DNA from: Lachnospira sp. | GTDB lineage: Bacteria > Bacillota > Clostridia > Lachnospirales > Lachnospiraceae | Reading direction: 5' to 3' | Assembly: GCA_017621205.1 (NCBI GenBank) | Contig: JAGATQ010000006.1 | Coordinates: 1-64,000 of the forward strand | DNA: 64,000 bases | In this document: positions 19,501 to 27,738 of the stretch, one piece after another | Layout: every line of letters starts with the position of its first letter | How positions within the stretch are numbered: the first letter of the stretch is position 1 | Position numbers and translations under genes: made by a program | The notes under the pieces: generated by a model | Database searches by the model: none | What the model was told of the DNA's origin: nothing | Seen by the model: only the letters and a program-made list of their open reading frames with translations

Positions 19501-21738
19501 GGTTTGCTTGGTTTTTGTAGAGGAAGAATTGCCTGGGGAGCCGGTTGGTGAAGCTGATTTTTTGGGTGTATAAAATTCAAGTTTAATTTCTTTATTTTTC
19601 CCTTTTGCGTCATCTACTTCCTTTTGCGAATAATGATTTATTTTTTCTTGATCTGAGCTTGGAACAGAATATTTGCCGTTTCTGATGTCGTTTAGTGTTC
19701 TTAATGAACGTGCTGATCCATTTATGTACTCAACATATTCAGCAATTGTAGCTATGTCACTACTAAAGTCAAGGGTTGTTCCATTGACTAATTGTTTTTC
19801 TAGTGCTAATTGATATAAGGCAGTTGCTGCTTCTTTTGAATAATGATGCTCTGTAATGAATTGGTTTATCTCGTCGAGTGTTGCATTTGCTAAATCAGTA
19901 GTGTTATTTTTACACCATTCTTTTTCCATAGCCAGCATTTGTGTTTTTTGGGCTAATGTGTTTAATACTACCTCTTCAGCATTTTCAACGCCCATATTAG
20001 ACAGAGTGGAAATATAGTAATCCTTATTGGTGTCATCTAACTGTGAAAGGAAATTGTTACTATTTACATATTCACTTGCTAAATTATTCATAGCTTGTCT
20101 GCATTCTTCAGCAGAAGAGCTGGAATTCCCTAGTGTTTCTGCAAAGTCGTCCCATCCTTTTAATTGTTTTAGTTCATTGGACATGCCTGCTAATGTTTCT
20201 GCACTGGCGGAACCATTTTCATTGAAGTCAGAAAATGCATTTTGAATAGAAGAAATGTTGTTTTGCAGGTTGGATAACTGATCGGACGAGGTTACTAAAC
20301 TGTTAATCCAATCAATTGTTTCTGGCAGACTTTCATTGATGGAATCAAGAAAGGTGTCTGCTCCTGTTGTGTTATGAAATGTTGCTTCTGTGAGTTGCCC
20401 CTTTTTTGCTAATTCTAACAGGTCAGACTGAGTGCTTTTTTGTTCTTCGTCATCGGTGTTTGCTAGTGATGACCATGCATTTTCAATGGATTGTTTGTTT
20501 GCAATTGCAGTAGCGTTTCCATTTTCTTGTAATGTTGCAATAAAATCCTTGAATTCTTCTAATGTGCTTTGTTTAACGGTTTCGGGTATTTCTGTGTTGA
20601 TTAGAAGTGTTTGGGTTTCTTCGTCTAGTGTTTGAAAGTATTCCCGTTTGGCATCACTGTTTAGGTTCTGTTCTACATCATACTGTGAATTAGGATTAGA
20701 AATTTTTGGTGCGAATGCATCTAGTGTATTATTTGTGTTATCTGATATCCGTTGTAGCATATCTGGAAATTCTATCCCTGCTAATTCACATGCTTGTTGC
20801 AATGAATTGACGATACTGTCGCCGAATGCTTGCCTTAGTGCTGTTTCATCTGCTTTGCCTCCATCTAAAAAGTAACTGAAGAGTTTATCTTGTATGCCTT
20901 CTAATCCTTCTGTATCAAGGATGGGGTCTATGACCAGCTTGTTGTATTCTTCATCAGAGTAGATTTCTTTATAGGCAGCATTGAGATTATCTTTTATTTT
21001 TTTGTATGTTTCTACATCTGCATCATCCCATGTATCTAAATCTTTTCCATATATGTCAACAAAGGATTGGGCATATTTTTCGTAATCTGCAATGCTACTT
21101 AGTAATTCTCCTTTTTTTTGTGCTGCGGTTTCTTGATTTTCTGCAACTTCTTCTTCTGCATATTTAACCCCAGCACCAGTAATATCTATATGTTGATAAT
21201 CGCTTCTATTGCGGTATCCATCTACATTTTCTTGTGCAGCCTTTACTTTTCCTTCTGCTTTGATATAACGATTTAACTTCTTGTTGAAGTCTTTATCAAG
21301 TTTTTTAAAATCCTTTTTGGTAGCTCCGACTGCCTGTTCCGATTTTGCTTTTGTAACTTGTTTCTTAAGGGCAATGCTTCGCTCTAATTCGTCATTCTGT
21401 TCTTTTAACTTTTCCAGTTCTTTTTCTTCTGTAAAGCTTAGATTGCTTTTTGATTCCAGTTCTGCCATACTTTTTTTGGTGGTTTCCAGTTTGGAATTTA
21501 AGGAGTCTAAGTTTGATTTGCTTTCAATTGTTTCAGATTGTAGGTTATTGAGTTCCTTTTTTGTAGTTTCAGTTTTGTGAATCCATTTGTCAATGCTATT
21601 ATAAAGAGAATCCATTCCTATAGAAATAACCTTAGTAATAATTGCTGTAATAATTTTATTAGGAAGAATTTGAGAAATGGTAGTTCCCAGCTTTTTGCTT
21701 TTAGCATTAAAATTGTCATTTGTTTTTTTGTTGTCCAA
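16552..21738 (-). CDS. Tail tape measure protein
   Basis: About 1728 residues. The start is placed at a TTG at 21738 (then DNKKTNDNF), 7 bases after GGAGG, rather than at an ATG 15 codons upstream. It is long, Lys/Gln/Asn-rich and largely coiled coil, with a short amphipathic N-terminal segment (residues 20-45). A C-terminal motif common in tape measure proteins (FKEGGIAADL, then RGEGILTPIQTKTF) is present. The tape measure fills the tail tube and sets its length. By the usual 1.5 angstrom per residue the tail would be near 260 nm. Its intact long frame argues that the tail genes are under selection. Confidence 0.9.
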   Translation of the reverse strand: MDNKKTNDNFNAKSKKLGTTISQILPNKIITAIITKVISIGMDSLYNSIDKWIHKTETTKKELNNLQSETIESKSNLDSLNSKLETTKKSMAELESKSNLSFTEEKELEKLKEQNDELERSIALKKQVTKAKSEQAVGATKKDFKKLDKDFNKKLNRYIKAEGKVKAAQENVDGYRNRSDYQHIDITGAGVKYAEEEVAENQETAAQKKGELLSSIADYEKYAQSFVDIYGKDLDTWDDADVETYKKIKDNLNAAYKEIYSDEEYNKLVIDPILDTEGLEGIQDKLFSYFLDGGKADETALRQAFGDSIVNSLQQACELAGIEFPDMLQRISDNTNNTLDAFAPKISNPNSQYDVEQNLNSDAKREYFQTLDEETQTLLINTEIPETVKQSTLEEFKDFIATLQENGNATAIANKQSIENAWSSLANTDDEEQKSTQSDLLELAKKGQLTEATFHNTTGADTFLDSINESLPETIDWINSLVTSSDQLSNLQNNISSIQNAFSDFNENGSASAETLAGMSNELKQLKGWDDFAETLGNSSSSAEECRQAMNNLASEYVNSNNFLSQLDDTNKDYYISTLSNMGVENAEEVVLNTLAQKTQMLAMEKEWCKNNTTDLANATLDEINQFITEHHYSKEAATALYQLALEKQLVNGTTLDFSSDIATIAEYVEYINGSARSLRTLNDIRNGKYSVPSSDQEKINHYSQKEVDDAKGKNKEIKLEFYTPKKSASPTGSPGNSSSTKTKQTFDWIEKKLNILTTAASKAKDKIEDMLSIPAKKNKTNKAIAATMKAIKAEQKAAQQYEKYARKQAKKDAKNKNLDGKKVSAKTLAKYVNLVRDGKIGKNAISSISNEKLKTAIQDYQTWHEKSKSAREETQSLMKTIKELYETLANNPIDEAAKSIDNLSVKMNLLESKIKNVSHAATYEDTNNNTVDVSKYTEYQNKMIANYNSQTTAYQTAKTTADNNYTQSNQNLNKAKKAVKKTNNKYAKKLDKYIKNNKLIPDSLLNKIDNQKLYNKCIKYNKEVLANRNYKTAKTTANDNYELAKSENQTKIRQAEKATFDNIKNQFDNQVSLLDAKSAALSDQASLLEAKGMSLDAQNYKDQIATEQNKLQYYINEKQLLEQQLSKITAGTEEWYEAKSALNDVDSNIRSCNLNISNMNNNITELADNVHKKLLDSFSSVAKESEWLANLMSNKDMFNEKTGMITNEGLATLSSYTVGYSSAKSKSALDKAMLEKLQEGLSHDFSTGAWEIIDSNGQSRTYQSLEQLKEAIKETHSDWRDQITETYDYENKIIDMMTEKLQKELDALKDLIDAKKNALQAEKSLHDYQKSINESTKNISSIQKQITALQGDTSQENLARIQRLQKELAEAQDDLNESEYEHYISDQEEMLDKLYQEYESLITSKMKDTQKLLQDGFALVSNNLATINETANNVASAYGYQFENIGNIYTDTHNISSNIASILGALSSNGSTNATGTAVNDDPMNNKNGAMGTGQDSVPSDAPVATTNVKPIGKEISNKIKVKLKMSKSDVEKYIEANGKKPVSGHSYKAVNQRLKAKFNKVLDDAKLKELAGKLGIEYNNSSETGNLYQALKSLKLSGFKEGGIAADLNKVALDNDDDGWITVQRGEGILTPIQTKTFVQKFVPQMDTIINSAKTLDNLVKNANFEGQQNPTNIDAHYEFNLENCENASDIIHQIQTNPDIKKALQDVTVNQIHPSGTKLAVNRFV

Positions 21739-21811
21739 TTTATTACCTCCTTTTTGTTCGTGGCATAAAAATACCGCCAACAAAAGGGCGGTAGTAATGT
21801 TGTTCTCCCAG

Positions 21812-22183
21812 CTATTCTTTGATAATAGGGTATAATCCCATTAAATAATCCGCACTTAATCCCATATTAAATACTTCGCTTGCCTTTAGTTTGCTAATAT
21901 TGATGTCAACATCGGAGTTAATAATGGGTAATAGTTCCTCGTTGAATTTCTGGATGGCATCCTTGTCATCCTGTGAAATTCCAATGTTGCCATCCTCAGT
22001 TTCTTTGCCATATTCCATAATCTTTTCATTCTTGATAACTTCAAAATTTGCAATATGATTTTCAAAGGATTTCATGATTCCTAAAAGCTTAAATTTGAAT
22101 AATGGCTCAATGCCTTTTTCATTATCAATTATATGTTTTAATGTCTGATTCATATTGATTACTTCGCTTAATTTCATTTTCAT
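21812..22183 (-). CDS. Small phage protein upstream of tape measure
   Basis: 123 residues, helical N-terminus (MKLSEVINMNQTLKHII) and a C-terminus ending in ASEVFNMGLSADYLMGLYPII. The layout recalls small phage proteins of the DUF1617 kind found in Firmicute tail or lysis regions, but the match is by eye only. It lies in the tail operon between the membrane/coiled-coil gene and the tape measure. Role unknown. Confidence 0.55.
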   Translation of the reverse strand: MKMKLSEVINMNQTLKHIIDNEKGIEPLFKFKLLGIMKSFENHIANFEVIKNEKIMEYGKETEDGNIGISQDDKDAIQKFNEELLPIINSDVDINISKLKASEVFNMGLSADYLMGLYPIIKE

Positions 22184-22235
22184 ATAGTTATCCCTCGCAT
22201 TCTTTCTGTTTTAATGAGTTATATATCCTTTTGTC

Positions 22236-22754
22236 CTAAAATCCATTCTGTAGCTTTTTCTTATAGATATCCTTGATGATTGAAATGGATACATCGACTT
22301 GTCCATTGCTCATATTATTTTCCTGTAAAAGCTTTTCGTAACGCTCATGGATGGACAGGACATGCTCAAATTGTTCTTTATTATATTGTTTTCCACCGGA
22401 AAGAGCAGAAGCCATGTCTAGTATTTCCCAACGCCAGTCATCAATTTCCTTGTCAATAAACATTTTTGTAAGCTTCTGCAAATCATTACGAATAATTTCA
22501 TCATGTCTGATAGACTGTTGTATATCTTCCTCTTGTTTCTTTGCTAAATTTTTTATATCATTTACATTTTGCAGTGTAAGCTCCTTTATATTTTCCCGTT
22601 CCTTTACCCACTTCACAGGCTTGCCGATAATATTGGAGAACTTTCCAATTACTTCAAATATAGCAATAGCAGCGGACATGAGGATGAAAGAAACCATGAT
22701 AATAGTGGAGACATCTAATTTTAATAATTCTAAAATTGTGTTCATTTCAATCAT
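22236..22754 (-). CDS. Membrane protein with coiled coil, lysis module
   Basis: 172 residues. One N-terminal transmembrane helix (about 17-40) and a long charged coiled coil (50-110) are followed by a soluble end. Proteins of this shape occur next to holin and endolysin genes in Clostridia phages. The start lies 8 bases from the amidase stop. It may help regulate holin action or anchor at the membrane. Not assigned. Confidence 0.55.
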   Translation of the reverse strand: MIEMNTILELLKLDVSTIIMVSFILMSAAIAIFEVIGKFSNIIGKPVKWVKERENIKELTLQNVNDIKNLAKKQEEDIQQSIRHDEIIRNDLQKLTKMFIDKEIDDWRWEILDMASALSGGKQYNKEQFEHVLSIHERYEKLLQENNMSNGQVDVSISIIKDIYKKKLQNGF

Positions 22755-22761
22755 TCCTTCT

Positions 22762-23613
22762 TTACTTTAGTAATGCATTCATTTTGGAATAGGAGTTATT
22801 TCCGTAAATACCATCTACAGTAAGCTTATTTTTTTTCTGGAACTGTTTAACAGCATGTATGGTATTAGCACCTGCACTGCCATCAACCGTCAGTTTTTTG
22901 TTATCTGCCCCCTTGATACTAAGATAGTTTAAATCTTTTTGCAGATAGTTTACCTGTGTTCCTTTTGAGCCCATTTTTATCGTTGGTTTTGCAACAGTAG
23001 GGGTTTTTGTGGATGGGGTGCTGCTTTTTGTTGCGATGGCGGAGGAATTTTTTATATCTCCGTAATTCAGGATGTTCTTAACCCATGTCTTAAATGTTGT
23101 CCATTCGCTTGAGTTGTTTACAAATTGTGCTGGACAGGTTTTACCTGTTATATCATAATGACGAAGCACATACTTGTCCACCTGGCTGGACGTAATACCA
23201 ATTAGTTGACATATTCTGGCACATAGAAAGGCAGAATTCTTCATTGCCTTTTCTCCAATTTTGTAATTCCCAGCAGTACAACACATTTCAATTCCAATGC
23301 TGTTAGCATTTCTGCAAGAGTTGTGTTTATATGTTTTTGCTCCGCAGTGCCATGCAATATCCCTCAATTCGACAGATTGATAAATTTCTGAATCGTCTAC
23401 AAAGAAATGAGCAGATGCACTTCTTGCACCATTTTTAAAATAAGCTGCATTGGATTTTGCAGTATCCTTTTTATTACCTGTGTAATGCATTACAATATAA
23501 GAAATATTTCTGGAAGAGTAGTTGTTGTAATTAGCTGTACTGCATTTAATAGAAGTATTAACCGGTATCTCGTTTATTTTCCAGTTTACCATTCCGTTTG
23601 TAACTGTCGACAT
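22762..23613 (-). CDS. N-acetylmuramoyl-L-alanine amidase (endolysin)
   Basis: 283 residues. An Amidase_2/PGRP domain (about 30-185) shows the zinc ligands His43 (VMHYTG), His152 (LRHYD) and Cys160 (GKTCPAQF). The enzyme cuts the bond between MurNAc and L-Ala in peptidoglycan. A Ser/Thr/Pro linker leads to a PG_binding_1-type wall-binding module (about 212-283). No signal peptide, so export would rely on the adjacent holin. It starts 8 bases after the holin stop. In a tail-only locus it would release particles by lysis. Confidence 0.92.
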   Translation of the reverse strand: MSTVTNGMVNWKINEIPVNTSIKCSTANYNNYSSRNISYIVMHYTGNKKDTAKSNAAYFKNGARSASAHFFVDDSEIYQSVELRDIAWHCGAKTYKHNSCRNANSIGIEMCCTAGNYKIGEKAMKNSAFLCARICQLIGITSSQVDKYVLRHYDITGKTCPAQFVNNSSEWTTFKTWVKNILNYGDIKNSSAIATKSSTPSTKTPTVAKPTIKMGSKGTQVNYLQKDLNYLSIKGADNKKLTVDGSAGANTIHAVKQFQKKNKLTVDGIYGNNSYSKMNALLK

Positions 23614-23621
23614 AGTATCAC

Positions 23622-23876
23622 CTAATCTTTCTCAATGTATTGCCTAAATAATTCGTACATACCAGTGGATGCAAGACCACTAGCTAAGCCGCTTAAGAGA
23701 ACTTCCGGAGTTAATTGCCATGTATTCATCCATGTAGCTAAAATAATTCCAAGTATTGATACAATGGTAGGAATATATTTATTATCAATATCATTAACCC
23801 ATTTTTTTACGATAAAACCAACACATAAACAGATTCCTACTACGACAGGAACCATAAAGTCACTTAAAAAATCCAT
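23622..23876 (-). CDS. Holin (Phage_holin_5_2-like)
   Basis: 84 residues with two or three hydrophobic helices (about 6-24, 34-49, 60-72) and the Gly/Ala-rich end typical of this holin family (SGLASGLASTGMYELF). It would open the membrane for the amidase encoded directly downstream. GGAGG precedes the ATG. Confidence 0.85.
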   Translation of the reverse strand: MDFLSDFMVPVVVGICLCVGFIVKKWVNDIDNKYIPTIVSILGIILATWMNTWQLTPEVLLSGLASGLASTGMYELFRQYIEKD

Positions 23877-23927
23877 ACGCGTTTCCTCCTAAATCTTAAG
23901 TTCTATTTTTATATGATTTCAACTTTG

Positions 23928-25043
23928 TTATAATAAACTTCTTAATCTCCCGACACATTTTTTTAACTGAATACACACATAATCAAGCTCTTCTTTTGTT
24001 TCCCTGCCACTAAAGGTCATGCGAATGCAGCTATGTATGTCTTCTTGATTTATTCCAATAGCTGATAAAGCTGTTGATGTGGTAAGATTACCACTATTAC
24101 AAGCTGACCCCGTAGAAACTTGGATACCATTCATATCCAATAAAATCATTAAAGATTCACCTTCGATGCATTTAAAACATATATATAGATTATGAAGTAA
24201 TCTTTTTTCTCCGATTGGTGTTCCTACCAGATAACTATCAGGAATATTTTTAATAATGTAATTATATACATAATCACGACATTCTGGTGTGATAGAAGAG
24301 TAGTCGTAGTTTTCGGCTACTTTTCCTAATGAAGCAATGCCTAATACATCCTCGGTTCCACCAACTAATTCTCGTTCCTGACTTCCATATATAAGCGGTT
24401 CTATGGTTATATCCGGTTTTTTATAAAAAACGCCACATCCCTTTAATCCTCCTAATTTATGGGAAGAAAAGCCACACATATCTACATCAAGGGATGAAAC
24501 GTCAAGAGGAATGGTGGAGATGGAGCCGGTGCAGTCTAAATAGATGATTCCATTATAGAGATGTATTAAATGAATTATTTCTTCTATATTCTGTATGGTT
24601 CCTAGTTCGCTGTTTGCATATTCTATAACAACAAGTGGATTTGTTTGTTTGGAATTTAGCCAGTCTCGTAAATCAGATATATTTATTAATCCGTATTTAT
24701 CTACCTTTAATGGATAGGTGGATTCATAGTTCCCTACGCATTTTAAGATTGATTTGTGTACAATAGGAGAGTAGGCAATATTGCAACGATGTTTTAAATA
24801 ATACCCTCGAATTCCCAACGTATTGCTGGCAGAGCCTCCAGAAGTAAAATAAATATTTTCAGGTGTTGTGTGTATGAATTTGGCAACGGATACTCGTGCG
24901 TCTGATATGATTTTCTTTGCTTTCTGTCCAGTGCTGTGCAATGAGGAAGGATTCCCAAATTCTGGTAAGATAGAAATAAGATATTTCTGGGTTGTTTGTG
25001 ATAGTTTGGTTGTTGCTGCGTTATCTAAATAAATACTTTTCAT
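23928..25043 (-). CDS. Cysteine desulfurase (NifS/IscS/DndA-like)
   Basis: 371 residues, class V aminotransferase fold. The N-terminus YLDNAATT, the PLP lysine Lys196 (SSHKLGG) and the catalytic Cys315 in a mobile loop (STGSACNSG) are all present, so the enzyme should move sulfur from cysteine to an acceptor. It lacks a partner: no IscU, ThiI, MnmA or dndBCDE gene is in the element. It sits in the late operon between a 71-residue gene and the holin, an unusual place. Possible roles are tRNA thiolation, Fe-S repair or nucleic-acid sulfur modification; none can be chosen from sequence. Confidence 0.88.
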   Translation of the reverse strand: MKSIYLDNAATTKLSQTTQKYLISILPEFGNPSSLHSTGQKAKKIISDARVSVAKFIHTTPENIYFTSGGSASNTLGIRGYYLKHRCNIAYSPIVHKSILKCVGNYESTYPLKVDKYGLINISDLRDWLNSKQTNPLVVIEYANSELGTIQNIEEIIHLIHLYNGIIYLDCTGSISTIPLDVSSLDVDMCGFSSHKLGGLKGCGVFYKKPDITIEPLIYGSQERELVGGTEDVLGIASLGKVAENYDYSSITPECRDYVYNYIIKNIPDSYLVGTPIGEKRLLHNLYICFKCIEGESLMILLDMNGIQVSTGSACNSGNLTTSTALSAIGINQEDIHSCIRMTFSGRETKEELDYVCIQLKKCVGRLRSLL

Positions 25044-25051
25044 TATAATAC

Positions 25052-25267
25052 CTACATTAATTCATGAGATTTCCATTTTTGATAAAGTTCCCTTGTGTGA
25101 TTATTTCTCCAAAATACATATACAATCCTGTCATCCATCTCGCTATAAAAGATGTCTGCAAGTCTGGCATGATGTTTCATATATAATTTTTGTTGCTTCG
25201 GGTCTTTACAATATATAACATCTTCACTTTCGTAATATTGTTTAAATTGTTCACTATAATCTTTTAT
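25052..25267 (-). CDS. Small protein (71 aa) with apparent AUA start
   Basis: The open frame runs from just after an in-frame stop to a TAG nine bases before the desulfurase ATG. No ATG, GTG or TTG occurs in the first 29 codons, yet AAGGTGG lies 7 bases before an ATA (then KDYSEQFKQYYESED). The sequence is protein-like (CKDPKQQKLYMKHHARLADIF, and a Trp/Tyr-rich end VFWRNNHTRELYQKW). If it starts at the internal ATG it would be a 42-residue fragment without a Shine-Dalgarno site. Not recognised. Confidence 0.5.
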   Translation of the reverse strand: MKDYSEQFKQYYESEDVIYCKDPKQQKLYMKHHARLADIFYSEMDDRIVYVFWRNNHTRELYQKWKSHELM

Positions 25268-25290
25268 ATTTACACCACCTTATATAACGT

Positions 25291-25341
25291 AAAAAATAGG
25301 GTATACAAGACTTCTAACGAATAGTATTGTATACCCTATAT
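25291..25341 (-). terminator. Terminator downstream of the CxxC protein gene
   Basis: A 12-bp stem (TAGGGTATACAA with TTGTATACCCTA) is followed on the minus strand by TTTTTT. It splits the tail-tube group (25420-27378) from the desulfurase and lysis group. The stem ends only about 24 bases before the AUA-started frame, so it may also act as an attenuator. Confidence 0.75.
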
Positions 25342-25419
25342 ATATTTTAAAATCACTATTCATTAATATCATCTGTTTTATTTTTGCTTCGGTCCTTTTT
25401 TAAAACAGATTTAATTCTT

Positions 25420-25692
25420 TTAAATTTCCGACATTATTTCATTAATGACCGACCTGATTTCTGGTTTAAAGTTCTGTAAACCGGATAAATCACAGTTTTT
25501 TAATTCTGCTCTGGCAGATGCTTTGTCCATGGATATAGTATATCCGTGGATAGCTAAATATATTTTATAATGTTCCATAGTGTCAGTAACCGTTCTCCAT
25601 GGCTTTACTTTTTTCTGACCTGCACAGGAATTACAGATCTGATATCCTTTATTGCATATCTTACAATAAGTATTCATGCTTCTATCTGACAT
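25420..25692 (-). CDS. Small CxxC zinc-binding phage protein
   Basis: 90 residues. Two Cys pairs near the N-terminus (CKICNKGYQICNSC) should bind one zinc, followed by a helical region. Located directly behind the tail-tube candidate, where phages often encode tail assembly proteins. Not otherwise recognised. Confidence 0.6.
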   Translation of the reverse strand: MSDRSMNTYCKICNKGYQICNSCAGQKKVKPWRTVTDTMEHYKIYLAIHGYTISMDKASARAELKNCDLSGLQNFKPEIRSVINEIMSEI

Positions 25693-25744
25693 GGCTCACC
25701 TCATTTAAGAAGGAGAGAGATTAGACTCTCTCCTTACAATTTAA

Positions 25745-26566
25745 TTATTTCTCGCTAACAATAATCTCAAATAGCTTAGCACTTTCATCACAGTATGGTT
25801 TCTGTAATCTATACTCTGCAGCGTGCTTACCGTCAGGGGCAAGGCTGATTTCAACGGATTCCGGATTAATCTGTGCTCGGGGAACATAAATTATACCAGC
25901 ATAAATAATATTAGGGTCACATGGGTCATGGAAGATTGCATGAATAATCAGCGTTTTGATTTCCGGTACCGCATCCGTCTTCTTTATAACCTTTACAGCA
26001 GACGCAGAGTCTCTTTCGTACTGAACAAATACCCTTCCAGTTGTACCCTCTGGGAATGTAAGAGTCTTATTCTTCGCGTCAACGACAAACATGTCATTAT
26101 CCACAGCACCATCATCGGTAGAATCGCCGGTAGTCGCCTGGAAAGAATATGTTTTGCCAAATGTGTTATTTTCATTGATAACTTTGGCATACTTCACTTC
26201 GGCACCTGCAGTTCCAACAGGAACATACGATAAAGTGGCAACATTATTTTTAATTTCTACAATCTCAGATACAGGAACTCTAATTTTTCCCTCAGCATCT
26301 GCAATCTCCTTCTTGGAACCAAACTGTGAAGCCATAAGGTCAAGAGAGTGCAAACTATTGGTAAATGAGAAGGTTCCCTGCTGTGCATTGTAGAAGGTTA
26401 CAATCTCAGCCCCCATAGCATCGGTAACCTGTGTTCCGGTTGCGGATGTCTGCAAGCTTGGCTGCTCAATTTGGGTATATCTACCTTCTAACTCCATGGT
26501 TGATGGGTTATACTCCTCAACCGCTCTAATCTTTTCAAGAACTAATTCATTTGGATTAAAAGCCAT
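25745..26566 (-). CDS. Major tail (tube) protein candidate
   Basis: 273 residues, no signal peptide, beta-rich. The region GTFSFTNSLHSLDLMASQFG and its overall composition resemble Firmicute phage tail-tube subunits, which stack as hexamers around the tape measure. Strong GGAGG site, and codon use is richer in C-ending codons than in its neighbours, as expected for an abundant structural protein. Position upstream of tape measure fits. A capsid-like role is less likely given length and context but is not excluded. Confidence 0.6.
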   Translation of the reverse strand: MAFNPNELVLEKIRAVEEYNPSTMELEGRYTQIEQPSLQTSATGTQVTDAMGAEIVTFYNAQQGTFSFTNSLHSLDLMASQFGSKKEIADAEGKIRVPVSEIVEIKNNVATLSYVPVGTAGAEVKYAKVINENNTFGKTYSFQATTGDSTDDGAVDNDMFVVDAKNKTLTFPEGTTGRVFVQYERDSASAVKVIKKTDAVPEIKTLIIHAIFHDPCDPNIIYAGIIYVPRAQINPESVEISLAPDGKHAAEYRLQKPYCDESAKLFEIIVSEK

Positions 26567-26607
26567 AATATTTTCCTCCTTTATTATGTAGGCAATGAAG
26601 AGAATTT

Positions 26608-27378
26608 TTAATCAAGTTCTCCTTGCCAGTCTAATTGTTTTTTGTCTATATCTTTTAAATTGACTCCAAAACCAGAATATCCAGATTGCAAAAGCAAATC
26701 TGCATTTTTAATTTTTGATATTCTTTTTACGGAATCCATAAAAGCATTTATTTTCATATCCCAAACCTGGGAATGATTATATTTGAAGCCTTCGCAGTTA
26801 ATCATAGAAGAAATTAGATTTTTTAACTGGGAATGATATTCCTTGTTTCTGTTTCTTTCCCATTCTTCTCTATCATCTTCAATAAGAATCATTTTTGTTG
26901 CTTCATTAGCAGGTAATTTTTCATCCTTTTGAATGAGATGTACTTTTCTCAAATAGTCCGTTATTATATGATAGGTGAATTCGTCAATGACGACGGGAGC
27001 ATTGTCAATAATCTGATATAATAATAAAGCATCATTATCCCTGCGTTGTAAAAGTTGAAATTTTGTCAAGTCTAAATTCCCGAATAGTATAGAGGTTTTC
27101 TCTTGTGGATATAGCTTATATATCATATAACAGAATAATTCAAATGGAGTAATCTGTGTATAATCGATTTCCATATCCCATAATTGTACCTTCATTGTTT
27201 GCGGCGTAGCGGTTAACTGGTATATCATGGAATAGTATTCACGTTCACCATAACTGGTAATTTCGTTTAATGAAGGCTGGTGAATGATAATATGTTCTGA
27301 TACCACATAATCTTCACCGCGATAAATTTTCAATTCATCATTATTCTGTAATTCTGAAATACTTGTACTATTTGCCAT
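26608..27378 (-). CDS. Phage tail-region protein, possible tail assembly chaperone
   Basis: 256 residues, soluble, acidic, no motif that I can name with certainty. Features: KIYRGEDYVVSEHIIIHQP near the start, and a helical, Lys/Asp-rich second half. It is first in the tail-tube operon, separated by a 360-base leader from the polymerase group. In many siphoviruses an assembly chaperone lies between tube and tape measure, but here it precedes the tube gene, so the role is uncertain. Confidence 0.5.
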   Translation of the reverse strand: MANSTSISELQNNDELKIYRGEDYVVSEHIIIHQPSLNEITSYGEREYYSMIYQLTATPQTMKVQLWDMEIDYTQITPFELFCYMIYKLYPQEKTSILFGNLDLTKFQLLQRRDNDALLLYQIIDNAPVVIDEFTYHIITDYLRKVHLIQKDEKLPANEATKMILIEDDREEWERNRNKEYHSQLKNLISSMINCEGFKYNHSQVWDMKINAFMDSVKRISKIKNADLLLQSGYSGFGVNLKDIDKKQLDWQGELD

Positions 27379-27452
27379 ACAAACACCTCCATCATTCTCA
27401 ATTTTTTATTTGTTTGATAGTTATTCGCTTCGTTTTCTGTTGTGAAACAAAT

Positions 27453-27481
27453 GACGATACTACAAGAACTGTAGTATCGTC
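27453..27481 (-). terminator. Perfect 11-bp hairpin in the late-operon leader
   Basis: GACGATACTAC pairs perfectly with GTAGTATCGTC around a 7-base loop. Only a weak T tract follows on the minus strand, so it may be a terminator, a pause site or a protein-binding site that separates the polymerase genes from the tail genes. Confidence 0.5.
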
Positions 27482-27606
27482 ACCTGTATATAGAATTGAG
27501 AGATAGAACTATAGAAATTTTAAAATATTTCGTATAAACACCTTAAATTCAGACGAATATGTTATGAATGCCATATAGGCTTTATATTAACATCGTCACA
27601 ACCGGT

Positions 27607-27635
27607 TAGTAACGATGGATTGTTTGGGTTGTCAA
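27607..27635 (-). promoter_or_regulatory. Possible promoter for the tail-tube operon
   Basis: On the minus strand TTGACA, 17 bases, TTACTA. The -35 is perfect and the -10 is poor. If used, it gives a leader of about 220 bases containing the hairpin. Confidence 0.35.
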
Positions 27636-27738
27636 TAGTTTTCGCTAAGCATGCTAGAAGCGATAAATTACTTTGATATCCATTGCTGTATATATGTGCA
27701 GCTAAAAATGTCTAAAGCAGGCTTAATTACTATAAAAA

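Larger units (their letters stand above)
27379..27738. other. Leader/intergenic region ahead of the tail-tube operon
   Basis: No gene seen. On the minus strand it has a possible promoter (27607-27635), an 11-bp perfect hairpin (27453-27481) and then the Shine-Dalgarno of the next gene. This is the junction between the polymerase group and the structural genes, where a late promoter or antitermination site is expected. Confidence 0.5.

Noticed and set aside
23928..25043. Cysteine desulfurase as part of a Dnd phosphorothioation system
   Set aside because: No dndB, C, D or E gene is in the window, so no such system can be claimed.
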